Shown here: positions 24,576 through 33,440 of the stretch, piece by piece
Position numbering within the stretch: position 1 is the stretch's first letter
Layout: every line of letters begins with the position of its first letter
Source of the DNA: Phosphoribacter sp037045055
Lineage (GTDB): Bacteria > Actinomycetota > Actinomycetes > Actinomycetales > Dermatophilaceae
DNA length: 64,000 nt
Reading direction: 5' to 3'
Assembly: GCA_037045055.1 (NCBI GenBank)
Contig: JBAOHJ010000003.1
Span: forward strand, 1,116,001 to 1,180,000
Program-made: the position numbers and the translations under genes
Notes under the pieces: model-generated
Told to the model about the DNA's origin: nothing
Databases searched by the model: none
Seen by the model: the letters and a program-made list of their open reading frames with translations, nothing else

Positions 24576-27184
24576 TGCCCCATGCCTCGGGTGACCCCAG
24601 CCTGAGCGGCGAGGACCCGATCGAGCGGATCGAGCGGCTGCACGGCGAGGCGCTCACCCACGTCAAGCACTACCAGCCCGACGAGGCTGCCGCGCTGCTG
24701 GCCCAGGCCGCACGGCTGGTCCAGACCCTGCCGCCGGCCCTGGCGGGCACACCCCGCGCCCAGGAGGCCATGACCCGGATCGTGCTGGCGCAGTCGTGGA
24801 CGGCGTTCGAGCAGGCCGGTTGGAGCGCCGCCGAGCAGGTCCTCGCGGTGGCCACCGGGCAGGCGGCCGACATGCACCGCGAGGATCTCGTCGCCCTGTG
24901 CCACATGCAAGGCGCCACCATGCTCGGCCGGCACGGCGACCTCCCTGGTGCCCTCGCGCGGATGCGCTCGGCCGAGGCCGGTCTGGACCTGCTGCCGGTC
25001 CAGCAACAGGCGCTGCTGCTGCTCAACCGCGGCACGCTCGGCTGCGAGCTCATGGAGCTCGACCAGGCCCGCCAGGACCTCGACCGCGCGGGCCGCCTCG
25101 CCGAGGGCACCGACCCCGCCCTGGAGTTCATGGCCCGACACAACGAGGGATGGGTGGAGTACCTGCGCGGCGACCTGCCGACCGCGCTGCGCCTGATGAA
25201 CCAGGCCGACGCCATGACCGTGGACGTCAGCCGCGGCGTCTCCAACCTCGACCGCGCCCGCGCCCTGCTCGAGGCCGGGCTGCTCACCGAGGCCGCCGAG
25301 GTGCTCACCCTGGCCCTGGACATCGCCGCCCAGGACGGCAGCGGCCAGACCCTCGGTGAGATCGAGCTCGCCCTCGCGCGGACCAGCCTGCTGCTGGGCG
25401 ACCTCGACGCCTCCGCGCGGTGGGCCGCCCAGGCGCGGCGTCGATTCCACAGCCGCGAGTCCGGGCCGTGGCGCCGGCGCGCCCAGCTGGTCGAGCTGGA
25501 GGCCGACGGCGCCCGCCGTGCCGAGCCACGACGCACGCTGCGGCTGGCCCGGGCCCTGGCCGGGTCGGCCAGGGCCCACGGAGAGCGGCACGTCAGCAGC
25601 GAGGCCCACCTCATCGCGGCCGACACGGCCCTACAGGTCGGGGACACCACCGAGGCCGGCGCGGCATACCGCCAGGCCCGTGACCTCGTGCACTCGGCGT
25701 CCCTGCCGATCCGGCTGCACGCCCGGCTGGTGGGGGCCCGGCTGGCCGCCGCGACCTCCCCGGCCCGCTCGTCCCGCATCCTCGCCGAGGCCGCCGACGA
25801 TCTCGCGGGTGCCCAGCAGGGCGCCTCGAGTCTGGACCTGCGCACCGCGCTCGCCGTGCACGCCAGTCGGCTGGCACTGCTGGATTTCGAGCTCGGATTC
25901 GCCAGCGGCTCGGTCGCCTCGCTGTTCAGCCGCACCGAGCGGTGGCGCGCGGTGTCCGACCGGGTGCCGCTCGTGCGGCCCCCCAGCGACGACGAGGCCG
26001 CCGGGCTGCTGGCCCGCCTGCGCCGGATCACCGAGGCGCTGCGCACCGCGTCGGAGCCCGAGGACGACGAGCGAGCCGGCGCCGAGGCCGCCGCACTGGA
26101 GCGGCGGCTGCGCGCCCTGGACTGGGCCCGCAGCGGCGGCGACCTGCCCCCGACCCTGCCGCTGCGCCCGCTCGGCTACGCCGACACGCTGCGCCGGGTG
26201 CGCTCTCGAGGCGCCGTCCTGGCGACCTACCTGCCCTACCGCGGGGACCTGTATGCCGTCGTGCTGGGCCCCGGGCGCGGCCGCGTCCATCGGTTGGGCA
26301 CGGTCGCCGAGATCGAGCACCTCGTGGCCCGGGTGCGCGCCGACGTCGAGGCGGCCGCGCTGCCCACCCTCGGCCCGGTGCGGGCCACCATCGACGCCTC
26401 ACTGCGCGCCGATCTGGCCCGTCTCGACCGGCTCCTGCTGCGCTGGCCGACCGAGCGGGGCCCCGACGTGACCCCACCCCCGCCCGAGCGCCTCGTCGTC
26501 GTGCCGAACAACACCATCACCGCCGTGCCCTGGGGGATGCTGCCCAGCCGCCTGGGCCTGGCCACCACGGTGGCTCGCTCGGCCACGTCGTGGGCCAGCG
26601 CCCCCGACGCGCTGGTCGTGCGGCCCCGGGTCGCCGCCCTGGCCGGCCCGGACCTGCGTGAGGCGCCCCGCGAGGTGCGCGCCATCGGGGCGATGTACCC
26701 CGACGCAACGGTCCTGGAGCCGGCTCAGTGCACGACGGCGGCGCTGCGGCAGGTCGCCTCGACCCACGACCTGGTGCACATCGCCGCCCACGGCCGCCAC
26801 CACTACCAGAGCCCGATGTTCTCCTCGTTGCGCATGTCCGACGGCCCGGCCTTCGGGTACGAGGTGCCGCAGGCCCTCATCGCGGCATCCCACGTGGTGC
26901 TCTCGGCCTGTGAGGTGGGCCGCGCAACCATCCGGCCCGGCGACGAGACGCTCGGGCTGACCGCGCTGCTGCTGAGCCTGGGCGTGCGCACCGTCGTGGC
27001 CGCGGTGTCGAAGGTGCCCGACGACGTCGCCGCCTCGACGATGGTGGCCTACCATGCGGCGCTCTCCCAGGGCACCGACGCCGCCGTGGCCCTCGCCCAG
27101 GCCGCCGCCGACGGCCCGATCATCGCGCGGGCCTTCACGGTCTTCGGCGCGCCGTGGCGAGCTGCGCCCGAGCTCTCGACCTAG
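24575..27184 (+). CDS. TPR-CHAT caspase-like protease
   Basis: An 869-residue protein of the CHAT family, cysteine peptidases related to caspases/separase. The C-terminal CHAT domain (about 590-869) carries the catalytic dyad His739 (HIAAHGRHHY) and Cys779 (VVLSACEVG), with the typical DETLGLTALLLSLGVRTVVA helix and a final AFTVFGAPW. Residues about 15-420 are helical repeats of TPR type (RIERLHGEALTHVKHY, EFMARHNEGWVEYLRGDLPT), a likely sensor or substrate-binding array. GTG 24575 shares its first base with the preceding TAG stop, so translation is coupled. The arrangement recalls Csx29 of type III-E systems, but no CRISPR genes are present. Activating signal and substrates unknown. Confidence 0.92.
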   Translation: MPHASGDPSLSGEDPIERIERLHGEALTHVKHYQPDEAAALLAQAARLVQTLPPALAGTPRAQEAMTRIVLAQSWTAFEQAGWSAAEQVLAVATGQAADMHREDLVALCHMQGATMLGRHGDLPGALARMRSAEAGLDLLPVQQQALLLLNRGTLGCELMELDQARQDLDRAGRLAEGTDPALEFMARHNEGWVEYLRGDLPTALRLMNQADAMTVDVSRGVSNLDRARALLEAGLLTEAAEVLTLALDIAAQDGSGQTLGEIELALARTSLLLGDLDASARWAAQARRRFHSRESGPWRRRAQLVELEADGARRAEPRRTLRLARALAGSARAHGERHVSSEAHLIAADTALQVGDTTEAGAAYRQARDLVHSASLPIRLHARLVGARLAAATSPARSSRILAEAADDLAGAQQGASSLDLRTALAVHASRLALLDFELGFASGSVASLFSRTERWRAVSDRVPLVRPPSDDEAAGLLARLRRITEALRTASEPEDDERAGAEAAALERRLRALDWARSGGDLPPTLPLRPLGYADTLRRVRSRGAVLATYLPYRGDLYAVVLGPGRGRVHRLGTVAEIEHLVARVRADVEAAALPTLGPVRATIDASLRADLARLDRLLLRWPTERGPDVTPPPPERLVVVPNNTITAVPWGMLPSRLGLATTVARSATSWASAPDALVVRPRVAALAGPDLREAPREVRAIGAMYPDATVLEPAQCTTAALRQVASTHDLVHIAAHGRHHYQSPMFSSLRMSDGPAFGYEVPQALIAASHVVLSACEVGRATIRPGDETLGLTALLLSLGVRTVVAAVSKVPDDVAASTMVAYHAALSQGTDAAVALAQAAADGPIIARAFTVFGAPWRAAPELST

Positions 27185-27265
27185 GGTTGCGACCCTGCGG
27201 GCGGGGCCGGAGGACCAGACCGGGACGGGCCCCGACGTGGACCGCGGCAGGGCGCCGCGCGCTGG

Positions 27266-27913
27266 TCAGATATAGATCGCCGGGTGGAAGTCGAGGATCT
27301 CCTCGGGGGTCAGGCCGGGGATGGCCTGCCGGATCTGCGCCGGCACCCCGACGGCGACCGCCCCGGCCGGCACGTCGCGGACCACGACGGAGTTGGCCCC
27401 GACCCGAGCGTCGTCCCCGACGTGGACCGGGCCCAGGACCCGGGCGCCGGCCCCGATGGACACCCGGTCGCCGACGGTGGGGTGGCGCTTGACCTTCTCC
27501 ATGGACCGCCCGCCGAGGGTCACCCCCTGGTAGAGCATGACGTCGTCGCCGATCTGCGCCGTCTCGCCGATGACCACGCCCATGCCGTGGTCGATGAAGA
27601 ACCGACGCCCGATCGTCGCGCCCGGGTGGATCTCGACACCGGTGGTGATCCGGGCCAGCTGCGAGAGGGTCCGCGCCGGCAACCGGCCGCCGGGGCGTTG
27701 CCAGATCCGGTGGGCGAGCCGGTAGGCCCAGATCGCGTGCAACCCCGCGGACGCGACGACCATCTCGGTGCGCGAGCCGGCCGCGGGGTCGCGGTCCATG
27801 GCGGCGTCGATGTCGTCCATGACGAGCCGGTATGCCGCGCGCAGCCGCCCCCGCCGACGGCGGGCGCGGTCCGGACCGGTGCGGGCGGGCAGCAGGGACA
27901 GCGGCTGGGCCAT
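27266..27913 (-). CDS. cysE: Serine O-acetyltransferase
   Basis: First step of cysteine synthesis: acetyl-CoA plus L-serine gives O-acetylserine. The 215 residues contain left-handed beta-helix hexapeptide repeats (IHPGATIGRRFFIDHGMG, IGDDVMLYQGVTLGG, VGDDARVGANSVVVRDV) and the catalytic His of IDHG. ATG 27913 has GAGGG 7 bases upstream. It lies 10 bp downstream of cysK on the same strand, and the two products commonly form the cysteine synthase complex. The C-terminal FHPAIYI ends in Ile, the residue type used by CysE tails to dock into CysK. Confidence 0.96.
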   Translation of the reverse strand: MAQPLSLLPARTGPDRARRRRGRLRAAYRLVMDDIDAAMDRDPAAGSRTEMVVASAGLHAIWAYRLAHRIWQRPGGRLPARTLSQLARITTGVEIHPGATIGRRFFIDHGMGVVIGETAQIGDDVMLYQGVTLGGRSMEKVKRHPTVGDRVSIGAGARVLGPVHVGDDARVGANSVVVRDVPAGAVAVGVPAQIRQAIPGLTPEEILDFHPAIYI

Positions 27914-27923
27914 GTCGTCGCCC

Positions 27924-28856
27924 TCAGTCCACCAGGCCCTCGAAGAGCACCGTCGACAGGTAGCGCTCCCCGAAGCTCGGGATGATGACGACGATCGTCT
28001 TGCCGGCGTTCTCGGGTCGGGCGGCGACCTGGCCCGCGGCGGCGAGCGCGGCCCCGGAGGAGATCCCGACCAGCAGCCCCTCCTGCGTCGCGGCGCGCCG
28101 AGCCACCTGCACGGCCTGCTCGGCGTCGACGTCGATGACCTCGTCGTAGACGCTCGTGTCGAGGATCTCGGGGACGAAGTTGGCGCCGATGCCCTGGATC
28201 TTGTGCGGTCCGGGCGCCCCGCCGTTGAGGATCGGCGACTCGGCGGGCTCGACGGCGACGATCTGCACGCCCGGCTTGCGCTCGCGCAGGACCTGGCCCA
28301 CGCCGGTGATCGTGCCGCCGGTGCCGATGCCGGCCACGACGATGTCGACCCCGCCGTCGGTGTCACGCCAGATCTCCTCGGCGGTGGTACGTCGGTGGAT
28401 CTGCGGGTTGGCCGGGTTGGCGAACTGCCGGGCCAGGACGGCGCCGGGGCGCTGCGCCACGATCTCGTCGGCCCGGTCGACGGCCCCCTTCATGCCCTTG
28501 GCGGGGTCGGTGAGGATCAGCTCGGCCCCGAAGGCCCGCAGCAGGGCCCGGCGCTCCTTGGACATCGACTCGGGCATGGTGAGCACGACGGTGTACCCCC
28601 GCGCCGCGCCGACCATGGCCAGGGCGATCCCGGTGTTGCCCGAGGTGGCCTCGACGATGGTGCCGCCGGGCGGCAGCTGCCCGGCGGCCTCGGCGGCGTC
28701 GACGATGGCCACCCCGATGCGGTCCTTCACCGAGCTGGCCGGGTTGTAGAACTCCAGCTTGGCCGCCACCGTCGCCACACTGTCGGGGAAGAGGCGGTTG
28801 ATCCGCACCAGCGGAGTATTGCCGATCAGGGCGGTGACGTCGGCGTGGATGGGCAT
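27924..28856 (-). CDS. cysK: Cysteine synthase A (O-acetylserine sulfhydrylase)
   Basis: PLP enzyme making cysteine from O-acetylserine and sulfide. The 310 residues show the substrate loop and PLP lysine in EFYNPASSVKDRIG, the TSGNTG substrate loop, the GIGTGGTITG phosphate-binding loop, and the C-terminal SFGERYLST. ATG 28856 has AAAGGG 6 bases upstream. The frame continues further upstream but without conservation. Transcribed ahead of cysE; a possible operator lies about 60 bp before the start. Confidence 0.97.
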   Translation of the reverse strand: MPIHADVTALIGNTPLVRINRLFPDSVATVAAKLEFYNPASSVKDRIGVAIVDAAEAAGQLPPGGTIVEATSGNTGIALAMVGAARGYTVVLTMPESMSKERRALLRAFGAELILTDPAKGMKGAVDRADEIVAQRPGAVLARQFANPANPQIHRRTTAEEIWRDTDGGVDIVVAGIGTGGTITGVGQVLRERKPGVQIVAVEPAESPILNGGAPGPHKIQGIGANFVPEILDTSVYDEVIDVDAEQAVQVARRAATQEGLLVGISSGAALAAAGQVAARPENAGKTIVVIIPSFGERYLSTVLFEGLVD

Positions 28857-28916
28857 GAGCACCCTTTCGGGCTCGAGGGACAGGTCGGACCGCGACATCC
28901 CCGTCAACTCGCGGAC

Positions 28917-28951
28917 CCGTTATGGATATTCCAACGCCAGGTTATCCAACC
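28917..28951 (-). promoter_or_regulatory. Candidate promoter/operator of cysK-cysE
   Basis: An A+T-richer patch in very G+C-rich surroundings. On the minus strand it holds two similar boxes in direct orientation, GTTGGATAACC and GTTGGAATATCC, about 16 bp apart. TTGGAT and TATCCA could also be read as loose -35/-10 elements. Direct repeats at this spacing suit a regulator dimer. Which factor binds is unknown. Confidence 0.35.
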
Positions 28952-28988
28952 GCCCTTCCGGCGCCCTAATCCGCGTCATCCTTTGGAC

Positions 28989-29090
28989 GGCGCGCAGCGC
29001 GCGGCGCGTGCAGGGGGCGTGCGGGAGTCGCGCGGCGCGTGCACGCAGCGCGCGGGAGTCGCGCAGCGCGTGCGGGAGGCGCGCGGGGGG
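28989..29090. repeat. Low-complexity GC repeat between cysK and the YtxH-like gene
   Basis: Repeated short modules GCGCGTGC, GCGGGAGTCGCGC and GCAGCGCG alternate for about 100 bp (for example GTGCGGGAGTCGCGC then CGCGGGAGTCGCGC). It ends in a CGGCATAC octamer at 29091. It may fold into several hairpins; no coding sense is seen. Confidence 0.7.
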
Positions 29091-29143
29091 CGGCATACCG
29101 GCTAGGCCTTGGTCGCTCGGCCCGGGTCTGCGAGGCTGGGACC

Positions 29144-29431
29144 ATGATCGGGTTCGCGGCGGGCGCCGCGGTGGGGTACGTCATGGGCACCCGCGCCGGC
29201 CGGCGACGCTACGAGCAGATCACCCGGCAGGCGACCCGAGTGTGGCGCTCCGACCCGGTGCAGGAGCGCCTGCAGGACGCCGGCGAGGCCGTGCGGACCC
29301 GGGCGGTGCCCTACGTCGCCGACCGGGTGGGCGAGGCGGTCAAGGCCGCGGGCCGGTCGGTGCGGGCCTCCGCGACCCGCCCGGCGCCCAGCGCGCCGCC
29401 CATCCCGGGTGCGCGGCGAGGCGTCGGCTAG
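29144..29431 (+). CDS. Small YtxH-like membrane-associated protein
   Basis: A 95-residue protein. Residues 1-18 are a glycine-zipper-like hydrophobic helix (MIGFAAGAAVGYVMGTRAG), followed by a basic amphipathic region (RRRYEQITRQATRVW) and a long helix. This is the pattern of YtxH-domain proteins common in actinobacteria, with no assigned biochemical role. ATG 29144 has GAGGCTGGG just upstream. Its stop overlaps the convergent MarR gene by 4 bases. Confidence 0.75.
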   Translation: MIGFAAGAAVGYVMGTRAGRRRYEQITRQATRVWRSDPVQERLQDAGEAVRTRAVPYVADRVGEAVKAAGRSVRASATRPAPSAPPIPGARRGVG

Positions 29432-29934
29432 CGCCGGTCGTCGGGTCGGGCCCGCAGCAGCCGGGCCATGACCTGGCTGAACTGGGTCAGCTCCTGCCGG
29501 GACAGCGGGGCGAAGAACGAGCGTTCGACGTCGTTCTCGGCGCGGTATGCCGCCTCGAGTCGGCTCGCGCCGACGCGGGTGAGGCGCACGGTGACCAGGC
29601 GTCGGTCGGCGGACTCGCGGTGTCGCTCGACCAGGCCGTCGCGTTCCAAGGTGTTGAGCACGCTGGACACGGCCGCGCGAGACAGCCCGGAGAAGTGCGC
29701 GATGTCGCGCGGCTCCAGCTCCTCGGCGACCCAGACGCAGAACATCACCCGGAAGCCGGCCATGCTCCATCCGGCCGGCCGGTGCACCAGCGACTCCAGG
29801 CGGGCGACGTGCAGGGTCGCCAGGCGCACCAGGTTGAAGCTGGCCCGCAGAGCCTGCAGGTCGATGTCGCCGAAGGTGCTCGCCACCCGGCGGGTGGCCG
29901 CGTCCTCGAACGTGTCCGAGCCGCCGATGCTCAC
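29428..29934 (-). CDS. MarR-family transcriptional regulator
   Basis: A 168-residue winged-helix regulator. The DNA-binding part is around residues 60-125: ELEPRDIAHFSGLSRAAVSS, LNTLERDGLVERHRESAD, RRLVTVRLTRVG (the wing with the conserved D-x-R). MarR dimers usually respond to phenolic or lipophilic ligands and repress a divergent neighbour; here that is the membrane Fe-S reductase gene. GTG 29934 is used although no strong ribosome site precedes it. Confidence 0.92.
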   Translation of the reverse strand: MSIGGSDTFEDAATRRVASTFGDIDLQALRASFNLVRLATLHVARLESLVHRPAGWSMAGFRVMFCVWVAEELEPRDIAHFSGLSRAAVSSVLNTLERDGLVERHRESADRRLVTVRLTRVGASRLEAAYRAENDVERSFFAPLSRQELTQFSQVMARLLRARPDDRR

Positions 29935-30066
29935 GGGGGCATGATGTCAGCCCCCGCGCGGCAGGGCGACCCGGGCGCGACCGGCCGGCGCCAGTGCGCG
30001 CGTGCCCGGCCGCTGTGACGTCGAACACCCCCGGGGACCGTTGGTCACACCCCGAGAGGCCACCCA

Positions 30067-32394
30067 TTGCGCCGGAACTATATTCGCAACATGAGCCCGC
30101 TGCAGATCGTCGCGATCACGCTGTGCTTCACGATCCCGCTGCTCGGCTGGATCCTGCTGTTCCGGCAGGTCGTGCGGTTCACCAGGGTGTTCCGGTCCGG
30201 TCAGCCCGACGCGTCCCGCCGCGACGAGCCGGCAGCTCGCACGTGGACCCTGGCCAAGGAGTTCCTCGGGCACACCCGGCTGTCCCGGCTGCCCATCGTG
30301 TCGATCGCGCACTGGTTCACCGCGTTGGGCTTCCTCATCCTCTTCGCGACGCTGGTCAACGCCTTCTTCCAGCTCATCTGGGCCGACTTCCGGCTGCCGG
30401 TGCTCGGGCACTTCGCGCCCTTCGAGTGGGTCATCGAGCTGTTCGCCGGGTTCGGGTTCGTCGCGATCTGCGTGCTCATCGTCATCCGCCAGCTCAACCA
30501 CCCACGCAAGGCCGCCGGGGTGGCCGGCCGACGGTCGCGGTTCTTCGGCTCGGTGTGGTGGCAGGCGTACTACGTGGAGTTCACGATCTTCACGGTGATG
30601 CTGTGCATCATGCTGTTGCGCACCCTCGAGGCGCGCCTGGTCCAGATCACCTCGCCGGCAGAGTCGCTCGTCGTCCACTTCCCGCTGTCCGGGTGGGGCA
30701 CCGTGCTGTGGCAGTGGCTGGACCTCGAGGGGGTCAAGCAGGCGATCTACCTCGTGGCCATGGTGAAGATCCTCGTGTCGTTCGCGTGGATGATCACGGT
30801 GTCCCTGCAGCCGACGATGGGGGTGGCGTGGCACCGCTTCCTCGCCTTCTTCAACATCTGGTTCAAGCGGCACGCGCACGGGCGCACCTCGCTGGGTGCT
30901 CTGGCGCCGATGATGGTCGGGGGCCAGCCGGTCGACCTCGAGGCGATCGAGGACCTGGACGAGGACGCCTCGCTGGGGGTCGGCAAGGTCCAGGACTTCA
31001 CCTGGAAGGGCCTGCTGGACTTCACCACGTGCACCGAGTGCGGCCGCTGCCAGAGCCAGTGCCCGGCCTGGAACACCGACAAGCCGCTCTCGCCCAAGCT
31101 GCTGGTCATGACGCTGCGGGACCACACCTTCGCCAAGGCCCCCTGGCTCACGGCCACCGCCGCCGCGCGCGAGGACCTGCCGGCACACACCCTCAAGCTC
31201 GCGGACGCGCCGCTCATCGGGCACAACGACTACGACCACAACCACCCGCTCACGGCATACGACCCGCTCGGTCTGGACGGGGTGATCGACGAAGACGTCC
31301 TGTGGTCGTGCACCACCTGCGGCGCGTGCGTGGAGCAGTGCCCCGTGGACATCGAGCACGTCGACCACATCGTCGACATGCGCCGCTACCAGAACCTCAT
31401 CGCGTCGGCGTTCCCCAGTGAGCTGGGTGGGCTGTTCAAGAACCTCGAGAAGAACTCCAACCCCTGGGGCCTGGCGCCGCGGATGCGCATGGACTGGGCC
31501 AAGGACCTGCCCTTCGAGGTGCCGATCGCCGGGGCCGACGTCGAGGACCTCGCCAGCGTCGACTACCTGTTCTGGGTCGGGTGTGCGGGTGCCTTCGAGG
31601 ACCGCGCGAAGCGGACCTCGCGGGCCGTGGCCGAGCTGCTGCACACGGCGGGGGTCTCGTATGCCGTCCTCGGCGACGGCGAGGCCTGCACCGGGGACTC
31701 GGCCCGGCGCGCCGGCAACGAGTTCCTCTTCCAGATGCTCGCCCAGCAGAACGTCGAGGTGCTCAAAGACGTGGGCGCGACGAAGATCGTGGTCACCTGC
31801 GCGCACTGCTACAACACGCTCAAGAACGAGTACCCGCAGGTCGGCGGTCAGTACGACGTCGTCCACCACACCCAGCTGCTCAACCGGCTGGTGCGCGAGG
31901 GCAGGCTCGTGCCGGTGTCGAGGCCCGGGGAATCCGGCGGCACCAAAGACGCCTCCACGGCGGCCTCGGTGACCTACCACGACCCGTGCTACCTCGGCCG
32001 GCACAACCACGTGTACGCGCCGCCGCGCGAGCTGCTCGGGGCGCTGCCCGGGGTGACGATGACCGAGATGGACCGGCATGGGCAGACGTCGTTCTGCTGC
32101 GGCGCCGGCGGTGCCCGGATGTGGATGGAGGAGCGCCTCGGCACCCGGATCAACGTCAACCGGGCGACCGAAGCGGTGGGCACCGGTGCGGCCCGGATCG
32201 CCGTGGGCTGCCCGTTCTGCAAGGTCATGCTCAGCGACGGGGTGAACAAGCTCGTCGAAGAGCGCACGATCACCGAGGGTGCCGTCGAGGTCGTCGACGT
32301 GGCGCAGATGCTGCTGGCCGCCGTGCGTCGTGGCGCCGACGGCGTCCCGGCTCAAGCCACTCCCGCCGAGCCGGAGCCCGCGCCGACGGCCTGA
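30067..32394 (+). CDS. etfD: Membrane-bound Fe-S/CCG-domain reductase (EtfD-like)
   Basis: A 775-residue protein resembling mycobacterial EtfD (Rv0338c), which passes electrons from the electron-transfer flavoprotein of acyl-CoA dehydrogenases into the quinone pool. The N-terminal 240 residues hold several membrane helices of the NarI/HdrE type. Two 4Fe-4S clusters follow (CTECGRCQSQCP; CTTCGACVEQCPVD), then two CCG domains (CAHCYNTLKNEYP; SFCCGAGGARMW, and CPFCK). TTG 30067 is chosen because GAGAGG lies exactly 7 bases before it; ATG 30091 is the alternative. Divergent from a MarR regulator. A dedicated ETF dehydrogenase fits the acyl-CoA dehydrogenase encoded at 45 kb. Confidence 0.88.
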   Translation: MRRNYIRNMSPLQIVAITLCFTIPLLGWILLFRQVVRFTRVFRSGQPDASRRDEPAARTWTLAKEFLGHTRLSRLPIVSIAHWFTALGFLILFATLVNAFFQLIWADFRLPVLGHFAPFEWVIELFAGFGFVAICVLIVIRQLNHPRKAAGVAGRRSRFFGSVWWQAYYVEFTIFTVMLCIMLLRTLEARLVQITSPAESLVVHFPLSGWGTVLWQWLDLEGVKQAIYLVAMVKILVSFAWMITVSLQPTMGVAWHRFLAFFNIWFKRHAHGRTSLGALAPMMVGGQPVDLEAIEDLDEDASLGVGKVQDFTWKGLLDFTTCTECGRCQSQCPAWNTDKPLSPKLLVMTLRDHTFAKAPWLTATAAAREDLPAHTLKLADAPLIGHNDYDHNHPLTAYDPLGLDGVIDEDVLWSCTTCGACVEQCPVDIEHVDHIVDMRRYQNLIASAFPSELGGLFKNLEKNSNPWGLAPRMRMDWAKDLPFEVPIAGADVEDLASVDYLFWVGCAGAFEDRAKRTSRAVAELLHTAGVSYAVLGDGEACTGDSARRAGNEFLFQMLAQQNVEVLKDVGATKIVVTCAHCYNTLKNEYPQVGGQYDVVHHTQLLNRLVREGRLVPVSRPGESGGTKDASTAASVTYHDPCYLGRHNHVYAPPRELLGALPGVTMTEMDRHGQTSFCCGAGGARMWMEERLGTRINVNRATEAVGTGAARIAVGCPFCKVMLSDGVNKLVEERTITEGAVEVVDVAQMLLAAVRRGADGVPAQATPAEPEPAPTA

Positions 32395-32459
32395 CCCTCC
32401 CTCGCGGGGAGCCCTGACCCTCCATTGCGGGGAGCCCCGACCCTCCCTCGCCGGCAGCC
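32391..32459. repeat. Three 23-bp tandem repeats on the etfD stop codon
   Basis: Units start CTGACCCTCCCTCGCGGGGA (32391-32413), CTGACCCTCCATTGCGGGGA (32414-32436) and CCGACCCTCCCTCGCCGGCA (32437-32459). The first contains the etfD stop TGA. They precede the shared terminator hairpin. Confidence 0.9.
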
Positions 32460-32462
32460 CTG

Positions 32463-32505
32463 GCTCTGCACCCGCCGGCCGTCGCTGCGCCGGCGGGTGC
32501 AGAGC
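32463..32505. terminator. Bidirectional terminator hairpin between etfD and the osmoprotectant operon
   Basis: A perfect 16-bp stem, GCTCTGCACCCGCCGG pairing with CCGGCGGGTGCAGAGC, with an 11-base loop, between convergent genes. It ends 5 bp from the stop of the binding-protein gene. Confidence 0.75.
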
Positions 32506-32510
32506 GCCGG

Positions 32511-33440
32511 TCAGCTCAGGCCGGCCTTGGCGACGAAGTCCTTAGCCACGACGGCCGCGTCCTTCTTGTCGACGTCGACCTGCTTGACCAGGTCGGTGAG
32601 GGTCGCCGTGTCGAGCTTGGCCGAGACCGCGTTGAGCGCCGCGGTCACGGTGTCGTTGACCTTGTCCTTGCGCAGCAACGGCACGACGTTGTCCGAGCCG
32701 AACAGCAGCTTGGGGTCGGCCAGGGTGACGAACCCGTTGGTGGAGATCGACGGGTCGGTGGAGAAGATGTTGGCTGCCTGGGCCTGACCGTTGGTCAGCG
32801 CGTCGACGATGGCCTTGCCCTTGAGCGGGCGGAAATCCTTGGGCACGAAGTTGTACTCGGCCTTCAGGCCCGGCAGACCTTGCTGGCGGCTCTGGAACTC
32901 CGGCGGTGCCGCGACGACGACCTCGCCCTGGCGGGCCACGAGATCGCCGATCTGGGTCAGCGACCACTTCGCCGCGGTGTCCTTGGTAACGACGATGGAG
33001 TTCTTGTCCTCGGCGGCGGACTTGTCCAGCGCGGTGAGCGTGGCCGGCAGCGCGGCCTTGAGCGCGGCATACACCTCGTCGGGGGCCTTGGCGGTGGCGT
33101 CCTTCTTGAGGTAGGTCAGCAGCGACCCGGTGTACTCGGGCACGAGGTCGACGGACTTGTCCTCCAGCGCCTTGAGGTAGACCTCGCGGCTGCCGATGTT
33201 CGGCCGGGTGGTCGCCTTGACGCCCTTGGCGTTGAGGGCGGCGGCGTAGATCTCGGCGAGCACCTGCGACTCGGAGAAGTCGGCGGCCCCCACCGTCACG
33301 CTGGACACCGCGCCGCCGGCGGCCCCAGTGGCGGTGGTCTTGGTGGGGTCGGACGAGGCGCCACAGGCGGACAGGGCGAGCGCCCCGGCCGCGGCGGTGA
33401 CGAGCAGGGCGCGGCCGCGCAGGCGGGTCGAGCGGGTCAT
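32511..33440 (-). CDS. Osmoprotectant ABC transporter substrate-binding lipoprotein (OpuCC/ProX-like)
   Basis: A 309-residue lipoprotein. Signal peptide with lipobox ALSACG at about residues 22-27, then an OpuAC-type binding domain (VTVGAADFSESQVLAEIYAA, TRPNIGSREVYLKALE, DLVPEYTGSLLTYL). This family binds glycine betaine, choline, carnitine or similar compatible solutes outside the membrane. ATG 33440; its first bases overlap the upstream permease stop (ATGA). It is the last gene of a four-gene operon read leftward from the ATPase. Confidence 0.93.
   Translation of the reverse strand: MTRSTRLRGRALLVTAAAGALALSACGASSDPTKTTATGAAGGAVSSVTVGAADFSESQVLAEIYAAALNAKGVKATTRPNIGSREVYLKALEDKSVDLVPEYTGSLLTYLKKDATAKAPDEVYAALKAALPATLTALDKSAAEDKNSIVVTKDTAAKWSLTQIGDLVARQGEVVVAAPPEFQSRQQGLPGLKAEYNFVPKDFRPLKGKAIVDALTNGQAQAANIFSTDPSISTNGFVTLADPKLLFGSDNVVPLLRKDKVNDTVTAALNAVSAKLDTATLTDLVKQVDVDKKDAAVVAKDFVAKAGLS

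Noticed and set aside
28989..29090. GC-repeat region considered as a small RNA or replication-origin repeat
   Set aside because: No DnaA boxes or consistent structure; only low-complexity modules.
29947..32355. 802-codon minus-strand frame opposite etfD
   Set aside because: The plus strand carries clear Fe-S and CCG motifs; the antisense has none.
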